DNA from: Deroplatys truncata
Taxonomy: Eukaryota > Arthropoda > Insecta > Mantodea > Mantidae
Direction of reading: 5' to 3'
DNA: 64,000 nt
Assembly (NCBI GenBank): GCA_030765065.1
Contig: CM060987.1
Location: 75,216,557 to 75,280,556, forward strand
Shown: in pieces, positions 44,701 through 57,215 of the stretch
Layout of the letters: each line of letters opens with the position of its first letter
Position numbering within the stretch: the stretch's first letter is position 1
Position numbers and translations under genes: made by a program
The notes under the pieces: model-generated
Seen by the model: the letters and a program-made list of their open reading frames with translations, nothing else
Told to the model about the DNA's origin: nothing
Databases searched by the model: none

Positions 44701-46399
44701 AATTTTCATTGGTTGTGAAAGATATCCAGTGATTTTTAGGGAATTTTTCAAAGACTCTCCAATGTGTTTTAACAGTTTATTTTGTGAGCACATTGTGTAT
44801 TTCTCTAGACCACATTTTACAAGCTTATTTACTAGCCTGTGAATCATATTTCAAATTTTAATACCTGGCAATTTCACTTGAAGTAATCATCTTACAGGCT
44901 GAGCTGATGTGCACATATGAATCATATACAGTCACAAAAAGCAAGACATCATCACTTTTGGTATCCTCAGGCCATAATAAAAGCATAAATTTTTCAGAGA
45001 GTCTACAAATTGTGGAGTGATTAACAGTTTCTAATACCTCGCTTGTAAGCAGAAACACTTCACCTCGTCCAATATATATCTCCTGGTATATCTCCAATAT
45101 ATAATATGATTATGTTAGCTACATAACAATTTTTTACATCACTCATTTTGTCAATGGATACAAAAATCTTCTTCACATGTACTTTCCCATATCTTGCTAA
45201 TGGTGCTGTCTTAACATTGTGACAGGTAGTTCTTCTGAAGAGTTGATTCGTCTGAGATAGGACGTGTGAAATGTAGTTCTAGAAAACTCTTCAATTTAGC
45301 ATTGTTCAATGTCAAAAATGTCTGTAAAAATCTAACGATTTATTCTCCTGCATGGATACACTTTGTTGCAGTAAAAGTTGCATGGATTTCTTCTTACTTG
45401 CGAGTTACGCTGCCGGTATATGCTTATTGCAACCTACATGTTGCTAAACAGTTAATTTTCTTTTGGCTGATACCTTTGTTTTGCACATCTTAAAAAACAA
45501 TACTTCACTGTTCGCAGAGAAAACATCATTCCCAAATTCAGATACAATCTGTCTTAAGCGACAAGATTTATATGGCTTTATTTTAGGCATGGCTGAATTA
45601 AACCATGAAAACTCAGAAAAAGTGTAAATAACTAAATCTATGACATTGAAAACAATGAATCAAATGCTTGCCCTTTAACTTGCACATTGTCCAGCGGCCT
45701 TTTTTTTTTTTACCACCACAGGCACTTTGGAAATAGGAGAATTGTTTGCTGTGACAACAATAGGTAAGAAACTGGCTCCCAACATGTACTTTGTTGACCC
45801 ACTGATCAAATATCCATTTTTTTTTGCTAGATTAAAAATAAATGTTAAATGATTTAATAATTTTAATCTAATTTCTTGCAAAAAGAAAGAAAAGGACCAG
45901 AGAAGGAAATAAAATGCAAAAAAAAAAATGCTGTAAAAATTGAACAAATGACCTAAAGCTTCAAAAACAGAAAATATGATGAAAAAATGCCTAATAAAAT
46001 TAATATTTTTATAACCAGAGATTCGTGTTCAGGATTTTAATACTTAAGAGCAATGCATACTGCATAAGGAAAAAATATGACATGTGATCAAAATCTGGGC
46101 CCTGCTGATAATACTTTGTGAGACGCCTAGTCTTTGGACTATATTCTGCTGTGACTGTTCTACTTGTAACATGCCAATAGCTCTACAAGCAGAATTTCTG
46201 TTTAAATGACAATGCCAATTCATGGTTTGAATGTCCTGTAAAGATGCTGTCCAATTACTAGCTGGGACAAATAAGTTAGCATTTGTTTATCTGCAGCCAA
46301 AGGGGGAGCTAGGATGTTATGAGTGATGGCTACAGGTTGTTTATTAAGTTGTTAGTCTAGTTATTGTTGAGGTGTGATGGACGAGTACCATAATACAAT
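44701..46399. other. MCCC1 intron 3, no feature seen
   Basis: No exon, RNA or element was recognised. Short open frames on the minus strand show no family resemblance. Confidence 0.4.
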
Positions 46400-48755
46400 G
46401 TAGTGTCGCATCACAAAGCGGGTGTCCCAAATAACAACTGTTAAATATGGAAGCTCCAAAAAGGTCACCAAGGAGAGTTATAAACTCGCAAAGCAGAAAG
46501 ATAATTCACAATGTTTTGAAGTTCTGCAAAATGGTTTAGTTCTTGCTTTGCAAGGAAGTGGCTAGAATGACTACAGCAGTAGGAAAAAGTGAAAGAACAG
46601 TAAACATAATCACTAAAGAATTTGAAAAAGCTGCTATTTCAGTCACAGATATTACACTTTAGGAAAACAACAGAATCAGAAAAAGGAAGTTTGAAATGGA
46701 AAATTTTGATAACATAGCAGAACATTTTTGGAATGTGTAAAGAAATTCCAACAGTGAAAAAGTTGTTCTATGCAATAAAGGAGAAAATTAACTTCAGTGG
46801 TGAACAGAAAACATTCTGGCGAATATTAAAGGAAATGGGATTTAGTTTTAAAAAATCTGATGTGTTACACTCACATGACTTTCTCTACTCTTGTACACAC
46901 TATTTTTACAAACGCCTATTCTCCATATGCTTCATGTTAATCGAGATATCGAGATGTCAATCTTATTGGTAATTTTCTTGTAGATGCAAAGGAAATATGG
47001 TAGCTTTTAAGCGATAGTCAAATATTTTAACGCTGGTTGCTATGTGGCGCATTCCATTCTCTTTGCATGTCCAGGACATAAAAAAAATGAATAACGAATT
47101 TGAGAAAAAGTATAAGTATTGTAAAATTTAAGGAAATAACAAGCAATATCTCGAAAACGGTTCACTCAACAAAAGAAATGTATATGACATAAGTTGTGTA
47201 TTTTAACGCGATCTACATTTTTTGTGTAGTAAAATTTTGTCTATCTCTTATGGTTTACCAGTTATGCAAAAGTCGTTCACAATGAAGAATACGTTTGGAG
47301 ACATTCCCAGAAAATTCGAGATATACATTTCATTTCTCATGACATTATCTTAAACATATGATATTTTCATCAAAATCGTTAGAGCCATTTTTGAGAAAAT
47401 TAAAATTTTCGAAAAATCTTCCATGTAAAGGGTAGTCTGGGGTGGGGGGATTTTCTTGAAAACCTTCGTGTCGCATCTCTGGAAGATACTGAACCTAAAT
47501 ACCAAGTTTGGTGCTTATCCGACTGTTCGTTTTTGAATTATGCTGTTCACACACACACAGACAGACACACAGACAGACACACAGACAGACACATACACGG
47601 ACATGTTTCCAAAAATGCTTTTTTTGGATTCAGGAGGTCTCAAAACATGTATTTCCGGTGAAATCTCGGTATCGAATTTTTGGGTGGAATGCAATACTTC
47701 CCCTACTTACTATACGTAGTAGAGAAAGTAAAAATGTAAGTATATGCAGCACATTTTAGTGGAATGCCAGGATGTAGTTGCTTGCAGAGCAGTCTATTTG
47801 TGAGCTCTAAGAAGTAACGAAAATGGTCCCTAAGAAACCATAGTTTTTGCCAATGAAACTTCAGTACATACCCATTGTACTGTAAAGAGGTGTTGGCAAC
47901 ATGGCGATATTCCTGGAGTTTTGGCGAACAAATCTGTTGGGCAAAGAGCATAGTGGTGCATGCTGGCAATGAGATAGGTTTCATCAAAATACAGCAGCAG
48001 AAAAATACTACAGTGAGATGAACAAGACCAACTACAAAAAATGGTTCAGTGAAACACTTATACTAAACCTCCTGCCTAAGAGCATTGTTGTGGTCGATAA
48101 TGCATCTTACCACACTGCCCAGGAAAACAAAGCTCCAATAATGGCATCTTGGAAAGAACAGATTGTTGCATGGCTAAAGGATAATGGTTTGGATTTCAGT
48201 GAATATTTAACCAAGAGGGAATGTTAAAAATTGTCAAAGCAAACAAACCGCTCCAGTGAATACCGCAGATAAACTTTGGAAAACCATGGATTTGAAGTCC
48301 TCAGACTGCTGCTTATCACTGCATTTTAAACCCCATTGAACTGATATTGAATATAATGAAGCAAAATATAGCAGCAAAAAAGAATATCTTCCAATACTTT
48401 AAATGGACTGAAAGGATTAACTAGACAGTGTTTAAATGATATCACTGAAGAGGACTGGGAAAACGTTTGTGTAAAAGCAAAGTCCATAGAGCAAGAATAC
48501 TGGCATCAAGATGTCTTGATGGAAGTAGAAATAGAAAGAATAGTAATCAATTTGGGTTTGGATAGCAATGATGAAGAGGAAGCAAATACTTTGGTCAATT
48601 CTGTGATTTCCGAAGATGACTACGGCAGTTCTACAGATGCAGCAAGTGAAGCACACCAAAGAGCTGATATCCATCCTTTAGATGACAGCACCACAAAAGG
48701 AAGCTTTATAGTTACAGAAAGTGAGACAGATATACAGGAATTCAGAGTTAAGTAA
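46400..48755 (+). mobile_element. Tc1/mariner-superfamily transposase relic, split by an A-repeat
   Basis: The N-terminal part at 46560-46850 (TTAVGKSERTVNIITKEFEK; EIPTVKKLFYAIKEKINFSG; LKEMGFSFKKS) is followed by an A-repeat at 46851-47734, and then the catalytic part: VHAGNEIGFI near 47960, SIVVVDNASYHTAQENKAPI (second Asp), DGLDFSEY-type text, and an acidic tail (48516-48755, NLGLDSNDEEEANTLVNSVI). Overall order matches the insect family to which the ORF at 33372-33845 belongs. Frames are broken; terminal repeats were not found. Confidence 0.72.
46851..47734 (+). mobile_element. A-repeat, best-preserved copy, nested in transposase
   Basis: 884 bp. Start AAAAATCTGATGTGTTACAC; an ATGTG/CACAT hairpin at 46860-46876; ACTTTCTCTACT at 46878-46889 is the exact reverse complement of AGTAGAGAAAGT at 47718-47729; a 34-bp imperfect palindrome occupies 47696-47729. 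The internal (CA)n/(GACA)n tract is at 47548-47598. It interrupts the transposase in an A-run (TTTTAAAAAA). Confidence 0.9.
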
Positions 48756-49181
48756 GTTAAATTTTGTTCTGCTCTTTAGCGTAGCACATTTTTCTACCTA
48801 CAGTGGTGTACTGCTGACTAGCCATTACATGTAAACATGATAACACCGCTCCACCACCAAGCTCATTGCTAAATGTCCCAGGTAATACACAGTAAACAAT
48901 GCTTAAGAAATAAACAGTGTTTATAGCCAGTGAGGTCACCATCATATGCTCAACATTTGTATAACTGATTGGCTGATTTAAATCCAGAACCACATTGCAA
49001 TATTTCAACTTAACGTCATCTTCACAATGTTGCTTTCAGTTCACAAATTTACTGATTGATGATGCCACATCGCATTATCCCTTAATTTTTTTGGCTAGTG
49101 TAGTTTATTCAAAATTCAGTATGTGTAACAATGTCATTCAGCCATGAAATAATCTTCTAACACAATCTCTTCCTTTAACAG

Positions 49182-49329
49182 CACCTCTAAGGCTATAATG
49201 GCAGCTGCTGGAGTACCTGTGATATTTGGTTATCATGGAGAAGATCAATCATTTAAAAAATTAAAGCAAGAAGCTAACCGCATTGGATACCCCGTGATGA
49301 TCAAAGCTGTGCGTGGTGGAGGAGGAAAG
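49182..49329 (+). CDS. MCCC1: MCCC1 coding exon 4 (start of ATP-grasp domain)
   Basis: Exon 4 (148 nt) follows a TTTAACAG acceptor, completes Ser157 and ends GGAAAG|GTGATT at phase 0. It encodes residues 157-206. Motifs are [20 protein letters not shown] and, at the end, [12 protein letters not shown], the glycine-rich ATP-grasp loop that closes over ATP. It matches the human MCCC1 sequence as I remember it almost position for position. The intron before it, 16.7 kb, is the longest in the window. Confidence 0.97.
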
Positions 49330-51090
49330 GTGATTAACATTCAATTTTAGAAACTCTTAATATGATTTGTTTGTTAGCATGTTTGTTTTGTTTTTTCAGA
49401 TCCTGCTGCAAGCATTGCTTGTGAATATTAAACAGGTCATACAGTAAATAAAAAATAAAACAAGCCTGTATTGAATTCCATTTTAATATTGTAATAAAAC
49501 ACTTAAACAGAGGGAAGAGGTGTGGAAGTCCATCTTTAAATTGCTAAGAAAATTCATTGAAAGGAACAAGAAATGCTTAACAACCTTTGGTGTATTTGCA
49601 AGCAATTATCTATAAATATGTGATTTGCAATGCAATATTTGACAACACTGCACTAGATAGCACCATGTGCAAAAATGCAGCAGGACACTTGGAGTGAATC
49701 ACAAAGTAAACAGCTGATGGAACTTGGCAATACTATTTGGCAAATCTTAATGGTCATTGTATATCTCCTTGTCCCTTGAAGCACAGTACTACTCCACAAA
49801 TCAAACAAGTACCTATATTTAAAGCATGCATAATGCATAATAATGACAGATTTTCTACTACAACACTTCCAAGAAGAGCAAGAATAGTAAATTTGTGATT
49901 GTTATGATACTTTTCCAATTTTTTGGTTGTTTTGTTTGCTCTAAGTTGGGATAGAGGATAAGTATGAAGAGTTTGGATTTTTACTTACATTGTTAAATAA
50001 AATAATGAGAAATTCTGTATAAGTTATGTATTGTAATTTAAACCAATCTTCATGTTTGTTAATATTGTGCACACAGAGAGAGAGATTTTGGCAAATTGTT
50101 CTTGAAAATGCACATGCTTTTTGATACTTGATATTCCTCTGCCAAAAAATTTTTTGTTTTGAAAATAGAACATAAGTTTGTTCAAACATGCCTAACCAAC
50201 ACATCAGTCATATCTGGTTGTGATGTACTGCCTTGCAAAAGTCTTATGTGATTCAAAATCCTTTTCAAGAAGTTCTGAGCCATGAGTAAACATAAATAGT
50301 ATTTATTCAGAACAAATTTTTAATTTTATAATGTCACAAAAACAATTCAGTGAATTTACCCACTTTTTCCAATACTTCTTTCAATATCTTACTCCACTGG
50401 CTGTGGAATATGTTCTCTTGCTTTAGGATTTTGGATCTCTCTGTTGGTGTAGGGTATTACATTAACTGCTTCATTGAACATTATCCACTCAAAGATAGAG
50501 AGTTTTTACTAGCAGATTGAGCTGGATTAAGTTTCAATTGCATCAAGCACTGCATCCTAGTTTCCAGTAAATTAGAAATGTTTAACTGGTCCCTGTTTAT
50601 GAACACTTCCATAATTGTTGTCTTTGTGTATCACCTCACTATGGCTTGTTTATGCAACACCCATATCAGCCGACTTAGCTACAGTTGACCTGCTTGAGAA
50701 AGGCTAGGAGTGTACTGTACAAGGCAAGGGGAGATAGTCCTGTGGCATTGCCAAATATACCTCACCACAAAAATTGTGATTGTGTGGAAACTTCATTTGC
50801 AAAATGTGTGTAACCAATTATTGATTTTATAATCCAGTTGCAGGGGAAAAATCTAATCAGTTTCTTTTAAACTGCACATACCCCAAATTACACTTTGATA
50901 TTCAAGGTACCACAACTTAAAGAAATGAGTTTGTAACCTAACTCATTTTTTATGGTGAGTCTAATCCCCCCCCACAAAAAAAGATGCTGCTAAGATGTCC
51001 ATCCGTCCGTGCATGCTTACGTGCGTGTATGCGAGGTTTTTTTTTTTACCCTAAATACATCACCTCAGAATATTTGCAGAGTTAACAAAT
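49330..51090. other. MCCC1 intron 4, no feature seen
   Basis: Apparently unique AT-rich sequence. No exon or repeat recognised. Confidence 0.45.
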
Positions 51091-51097
51091 ACCCTGT

Positions 51098-51345
51098 GCC
51101 CACCTCTGTGGTGTGTTGGCATGCCTGCTCATTTCCAAAAGTCTGGAGTTCAAATCTCAGTTGGAGTAGTTACTTGGATAAGGTTTTTCTGAGTTTTGTC
51201 CTTATCTTCGGAAGATGAATGTTAGGTAATTTAAGTTCTAGGGACTCTGGGCTTCTGTGGACACTCATTTCATTTATTCACCATCCAGCATGACCTACCC
51301 ACTTAAAGGATGTTAAGCTTACCCTCATCCCAAACGAAATTACAT
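51098..51345 (+). repeat. tRNA-derived SINE (fourth family)
   Basis: A-box-like TGTGGTGTGTTGGC and B-box-like GGAGTTCAAATCTC about 30 bp apart. The body has TTGGAGTAGTTACTTGGATA and GATGAATGTTAGGTAATTTA, and the tail GATGTTAAGCTTACCCTCAT. A related copy is at 52735. 51346-52734 shows nothing recognisable. Confidence 0.65.
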
Positions 51346-52734
51346 AAAACAAGAACATTTTGTTATGGTTAGATAAATAAATAAACAAATGCTTGTAAAC
51401 TTAAATGTTTAAGTATGGTATATCAGATTTAACACAATCTTTAAGCTACATGCATTCCTAGACAAACAGTAGCATTGAATTGAAAACAGTGCAACAATTG
51501 AAGATTGTTGTTTCACAAACATATAAATTCAATATTTGTATAAGGTCATGAATTTACCCTTTTCACTGAGTCTTTTTTTACAAAAATTCCAAAGAGGTTT
51601 GTTTTCATTGTTTTTGATATTTCAGTTTGTGCAGTTCATTTTTCATCTTTTGGCACTTAGCAGTGATCTCATCATTAACACTCATCTTTTTGGAAATTAA
51701 ACTTTGCTATTAAATCAATGCAGAAACCTGCATGAACATCGACTAGGTGAGTTTATATTTTCACTGTGATGCAAAGCACTTTTCTCTTTAAAGCTGGATT
51801 TACAACTGTTACAAAATATTGGATCACAGAATGCAATGAAAGAACTAAATTGCTAAACTTGGTGCGAGTGCTACAATGTGCAGTGCAATTTGTTGAGAAC
51901 TCCACAATGAGAATGGGGTAAGATACATAGAATGTAAAACTGATATGGGCACGGAAGAATGATTCTGATATATTCTAAAGCACACCATCAGATGCGGAGG
52001 GGCCTCTTGTGTCATTCTATGTAGGATTTAAGTTAATTGTAATACAGGTTTCCAAAATTCCCACCTAAAGTTAAGGAAAACAAAGCTGGAGACCATAAGT
52101 TGCAAAACATATTATTTTATTCTTATGGGCAGAAGTTGAGGCTTGAAATTTAATAACATAAAATACAGGAAAGCATAAAATCAAAGCATGCAAAATCAAA
52201 GTTTCATGTAGATATGTCTTTAGATATGCCTGATATGGAACAGTGGTCTAGACTATAGGAATGTATTAGACATCAATGAATCAGAGCCAGTATTCTGTGA
52301 AACTTTATTGAATTTTATTATCTCTTTAAAATGAAAAAAACATTTTTTTTAAACACTAATGTGGTCACAGAATCTCTATTTAATGACTTTTAGATTAGCA
52401 CTAGAGCATGGTTTGGACAAACATACATTTAGTCCCTTTTCTCATGACATTTAATTACTTTTCACTTGTTTAATAATTCACCAAAGGAAATTTTAGTTAT
52501 ACTTAAATGTTTTAAAATGGAAATGTAACTTTTAAATACATATATATGTGTATTAGTTGTTACATTTGACCTTGCTCCCGCAAATTTGTAACTTAGTGTT
52601 CATGACAGTACATAGCATATATGTTACATCTAAATACATATTATAATTACTACTCGTTTAATCTCAAGTTGCTTTTTTTCTTCTCTCTCTTGTTTGGTAA
52701 TTTATTTTTGCAGCATATAATATGACAAAGCACA

Positions 52735-52935
52735 CTTTTGGGTAGCAAGTCTCCCTCACATTCAGTAGATCCTAATTTGAATCTCACTTGGGGTGAATTA
52801 CCTGGAAAAGGATTTTTCCTTATCCTTGTGATAGATGTTGGTAACTCTTAAGCTCTCCAGACCCTGAGCTCATCTGCGTAACTTTTCACCTATTTCGCTC
52901 TCCCAATTAAAGTGCATTAAAAGAAAGTGAAAGAA
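52735..52935 (+). repeat. tRNA-derived SINE, diverged copy
   Basis: CCTAATTTGAATCTCACTTG (B-box), GGGTGAATTACCTGGAAAAG, CCTTGTGATAGATGTTGGTA and ATTAAAGTGCATTAAAAGAA follow the order of the SINE at 51098. Confidence 0.6.
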
Positions 52936-54254
52936 AAAATGGGAACCTTAACTATAACTACAAAAATAGTATTTTAGAACATGCAGAATGTAGAAAAAGC
53001 AAAGCAATGAGCTCAACAGCAACATTAAATCTGATAGATCAGAAGATTTCTAGTGGACTTAGTGATTGTCACTGCATGTAAATGTAAATGAAAACATTGT
53101 ATGTGCATCCTCTATGGACACATGACTTTGGATTTCCTTCATGTTCATATTAAAATTATATTCAGTTTGTCTTGGGGATGCATAATATTCATTTAAGTGT
53201 TACATAATATATAAGTATGTGAATCTTAATTTTCACACAAGTGAATTTCAGTAGAAAACCAATGACATGGAATATGTAATAGAGCTGCTATATTTTTTTT
53301 ATTAACAATATGGTTAACCATTTTTGGGTTTCTTTCTCAGCTTGTATATTCATTTAAGTGGTCTTGATGTGCAATAATATCATGTTTTAAGAACAAAATA
53401 TTGTGAGGTGGATCATAAGTACAAAATGGATGAACAAATACCTAAATAAACACTATAATTGTCACAAAATATTATTTCTTTCCCAGAATAACATTATTTT
53501 GAATCTGTCTGTAAATTGATTTTCCTCCACAGTCAAACAGCAATGTTTGGTGGAAGAGAACCATGAGCTATATGCTAGGAGAATTGTAAAGATGTACTGC
53601 ATATTGGAGCTTCAGATTAAATGCAGAAACAGTTTTGCTGTGCATGATTTCCACAAGAAATCTGTAGGCTTTTACAACTTTTGTTCATTTTTGTGACTTG
53701 TGTAAACGAGCAAATCTAAACTGATAGCACTCCATTCCAGAGTTAGAGAAGAAGGCTTTGTTTCCAAAAGATCTACATTAATGTGCAAATTTTGCAATAG
53801 GTGAATTAACTGGATGTGTAAAGACATGTGTGAAGTTATTGCATACAGTCAGAAAAACAAGAAGTTAATGTTTTACAGTCTCTGCTCTAGAAATTTGGAA
53901 ACGAGGTGCTTATCTTTTGCTAATAAACTGTGATATGTTGGACTAAGAAACTGAAATTTTCTGTTATATTCATGCATATTCAGTTTTTAAAGAGCAATAA
54001 TACAGTGAAACTTGTGCTTACTACCACTGCTGCTAACATGCACATTTTTATCACTTAATAAGGGCTCTAAATATGACTTGGACTCAACTGATCTTTCTGA
54101 AACATGGATAAGTTTTGTGGTTTCTTGTACTGTTGGAATCAAAACCCATACTTTTTTATATGCGTCACTTTTATATTTTGCCTCAAAGCCACTTTTTCCT
54201 TCTGATCAGTTACTTTTCTCACTTTTTCATAGGCATAAAGTCGTTTGCAGCTCT
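52936..54254. other. MCCC1 intron 4, no feature seen
   Basis: No exon or element recognised on either strand. Confidence 0.45.
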
Positions 54255-54415
54255 GATTGTATTACTTTCTCTACTAAGTAGGGGAAGTATTGTGTTCCAA
54301 CCAAAAATTTGATTTGGAGGAGATTTCACCGAAAATATATGTTTTGAATCTCCTGAACACAAAAAAAAGCATTTTTAGAAAAAACACATGTGTGCACATG
54401 CGTGTGTGTTATTGA
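54255..54415 (-). mobile_element. A-repeat end fragment, minus strand
   Basis: ACTTTCTCTACTAAGTAGGG, AGTATTGTGTTCCAACCAAA and CACCGAAAATATATGTTTTG are the family's end. It stops at the internal simple-repeat position (TGTGTGCACATGCGTGTGTG). Confidence 0.8.
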
Positions 54416-54706
54416 TTTTTTTCACATGCTTTTATGAGAGTGGTACTGCTTTTAAACAACAGAACTTATATGAAAGTCAACATAGTTTACAATCTGCTGG
54501 ATCATATCCTGCATCGCTTATGCTATTTGCTCACTAGATTTCAATTTATATGCTCTCAGATGGTATGATTAAACACAACAAACCAAAGACAATATAGAGA
54601 AGTTTTCTGGAGATGTTTTAGCTTTAACAATAAGGTGTAGGCTAGATAAGCACAGTTATGGGCTAAGTAGTTTTTTTTTTTTTTTGGAAGGTACTTTTGG
54701 ATTAAC

Positions 54707-55340
54707 GTGCACTTGTCTAATCTACACCTAAAACCTGCTCATCATGCAGGTGTACAAAACAGATTAAGTCTACAGAAATTACTCTGCAACAAATCAAAGG
54801 ACCAAACCCCTCAGAACAAAAAAGTAGGAATCTATCAAATTAATTGCCCAGAATGTGACCAAATATACATAGGCAAAACAAAAAGAAATTTAGGGACCAG
54901 ATTAAAAGAACATATGAGACACATCAAATACAAATAGATAGACAAATCTGGGGTTGCACATCACTTTTGGATGACAAATCGCAACATCACACTAAATATA
55001 ACACTCTTAAAACCAGTAAAACACACAGCAGAGTTGGATACTTAGGAAAAGCTATTAATCACAAAACATAAACACTGTGTGATGAATTTTGAATTGCCGC
55101 CCCTGAACCCACTATGGAGTTTCATCATTACACCAGATTCCACCACACACAGACGCATACCGGATAACACCATGAGGAACCAGTTGGCCACTTACGATGA
55201 TGGGAGCAATTAGCTCTCGAAACCACTCAAGTTGTAAAACATGTAAGTGATGTTAAGTGTTTCAACTCTGACTCAAATTTACTATATAATTTCAAATTCA
55301 CATCACTGTTACTATCTTATCCATATTTTATACTAATACT
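54707..55340 (+). mobile_element. Penelope-like element, GIY-YIG endonuclease and 3' end
   Basis: It encodes VGIYQINCPECDQIYIGKTK then RNLGTRLKEHMRHIK, a GIY-YIG nuclease with the internal Cys-x2-Cys (CPEC). The frame breaks after KYK. Downstream PPLNPLWSFIITPDST matches the linker in the copy at 22136. The tail GCAATTAGCTCTCGAAACCA and ACATCACTGTTACTATCTTA is Penelope-like. 5' truncated: only a trace of the region just upstream of the nuclease remains. Confidence 0.82.
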
Positions 55341-55729
55341 AATTTATCTGTGTGTTTAGTAAATACCTATTTAGCAAATAGCAGGGACCTATCATTGCAT
55401 TGGTGGGCCTGCCATGCCCAGGTGCAACATATGTGTAATTTTTGGTTCAGAATATCCATGTTCTCATTCCCAATAATGCTGCTTTTATTTCCTCTTGATA
55501 GTTTTATGTTTCTAGTTCCAGAGTACACTTCTGAACAGTTTCTATCACTATTAAATGATTGAAAATGATGTTTGCTAGAATGTGTCTTGACTACTGCTAC
55601 CATATTTTGAGTTTGCTTATGATGCACAATTAGTAATTTTTGAACAGTTGAGTAGTAAAGCTATTTACTAGTTATTTGTTTAGCATGTAAAACAATGTAT
55701 AATTTCGCAAACTTTATTTGTTGTTATAG

Positions 55730-55963
55730 GGAATGAGAATAGCTCTCACATCTTCAGAGTTTGAAGCACAGCTGGAATCAGCCAAGAGAGAAGCTCTGAA
55801 AGCATTTGGTGATCAGTCCATGTTGCTGGAAAAGTTTGTTGAAGAACCTAGGCACGTAGAAGTACAGATCTTTGGAGATAAACATGGAAACTATGTTCAT
55901 TTATTTGAACGTGATTGCAGTGTTCAACGCAGACATCAGAAAATAATTGAGGAAGCTCCTGCT
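55730..55963 (+). CDS. MCCC1: MCCC1 coding exon 5 (ATP-grasp)
   Basis: Exon 5 (234 nt, 78 codons, residues 207-284) follows TTGTTATAG and ends GCT|GTAAAT. It contains [20 protein letters not shown] and [19 protein letters not shown], the carbamoyl-phosphate-synthase-type ATP-grasp signature with the catalytic Glu/Gln/Arg/His region. No breaks are visible. Readthrough into the intron continues in frame for about 30 codons, so an open frame here is not a sign of a longer exon. Confidence 0.97.
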
Positions 55964-57002
55964 GTAAATTATTTTCTCTTTTTATTTTTATTTCTCTCCA
56001 TTAAATCAAAATTATTGACTCTATATTTTAGTCACAGGGCTGCAATAGGTTGCATTGGATGACATTAGACTGTAATGAGATTATTTTATTTAGCTTTAAG
56101 TAATAGGTTTTTCTAAATAGCCAAGTTTTTATGAATTAAAAACATAAAAGGATCTGTTTTAACCCTTTAAATTTAAATGTTTATTTATAGCACAAAAGTC
56201 ATTCTTTTCCATTTTCTTCAACAGGTGTGACATGATAACTTCAGATAATAAAGTTCACATCTGTGTGAAAATGTATCTATAACTGTTACACGAATCACTC
56301 TTTACCAACAATGGTTAACACAATTTCCTACTATTTCATGGAAATTTACGACTTATCAAATAACTCTCATATTAGTTAAGGCTTCAACTATGAAAGCAGA
56401 ATCAAAGAAGCCTCTCTGGAATGATGGATGACTGTATAATGTCAGCATTTTACCAATTAACAACCTGGTTATAAGCTCAAAAAAAGCTTTGAATCACAGT
56501 AAAATAAAAATAGTAACTGTCTACTGTATTCCCCATTGATGTGGACAAACATGATAACCCTCAGCACTGTAACTATGGAATTTGGGGATGCTTACATTTT
56601 TCAGATGAATGTTTCTTTTCTTTTTCTTTGTGAGAAAACTATGATTTTCCCAACAATAATACACCTTTTTTGACATAGGATTTAAAATTTTTGCATACAA
56701 AATTTGCCTGGTTATTTTATTAAGTGCACATTGAAAATGCTTTGGATTACTAAACAAATCCTACAAAAAATTAGTAAATGAGGAAGGCACTTGTTGAACC
56801 ACCCTATCATGCTTAAATTTAGTGAAACATATTTAAACAGCTATAATGTAATTTTCAAGTTAAATTCTTATCCACCTGTTGAAGCATGCTGTGCTGAATT
56901 TAATATAATAGTGATGTTTCAATAAGCTCCTTATTAATTTATATGTATTTATAATCATTTCTGTATGTAACTCTTCTTTGGTACTATAAATTTTATTTCC
57001 AG
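55964..57002. other. MCCC1 intron 5, no feature seen
   Basis: 1,039 bp, AT-rich, with no recognisable element. Confidence 0.6.
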
Positions 57003-57215
57003 CCAGGTATATCAAATTCCCTTCGATTAGAACTTGGAGAAGCTGCAGTGAGGGCAGCACGGGCAGTAGGGTATGTGGGAGCAGGCACAGTGGAGTTTAT
57101 CCTTGACCGTCACACCCATGAGTTTAACTTTATGGAAATGAATACTCGTCTGCAGGTGGAACATCCTATTACAGAGATGGTCACTAACACTGATCTTGTG
57201 GAATGGCAGCTTAAG
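57003..57215 (+). CDS. MCCC1: MCCC1 coding exon 6 (biotin carboxylase active site)
   Basis: Exon 6 (213 nt, residues 285-355) follows TTATTTCCAG and ends CTTAAG|GTAAAT. It holds [20 protein letters not shown], then [16 protein letters not shown], the second biotin-carboxylase signature with the catalytic Arg and the metal-binding Glu/Asn, and ends DLVEWQLK. The next conserved block (an AAGE-type start) was searched for up to 64000 and not found, so intron 6 runs off the window. Confidence 0.97.

Larger units (their letters stand above)
6909..57215 (+). other. MCCC1: MCCC1 gene span, exons 1-6; remaining exons off the right edge
   Basis: Six coding exons total 1,065 nt (355 codons) with consistent phases. 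Introns are 12,864, 12,242, 16,697, 6,400 and 1,039 bp, and intron 6 is longer than 6,785 bp. The human protein is about 725 residues, so the C-terminal biotin carboxylase subdomain and the biotinyl domain are missing from the window. Most of the window's transposable elements are intronic to this gene. Confidence 0.95.

Noticed and set aside
19835-57215. Propionyl-CoA carboxylase alpha or pyruvate carboxylase instead of MCCC1
   Set aside because: Motifs such as [31 protein letters not shown] and GYHGEDQS fit MCCC1; the other carboxylases differ at these places.
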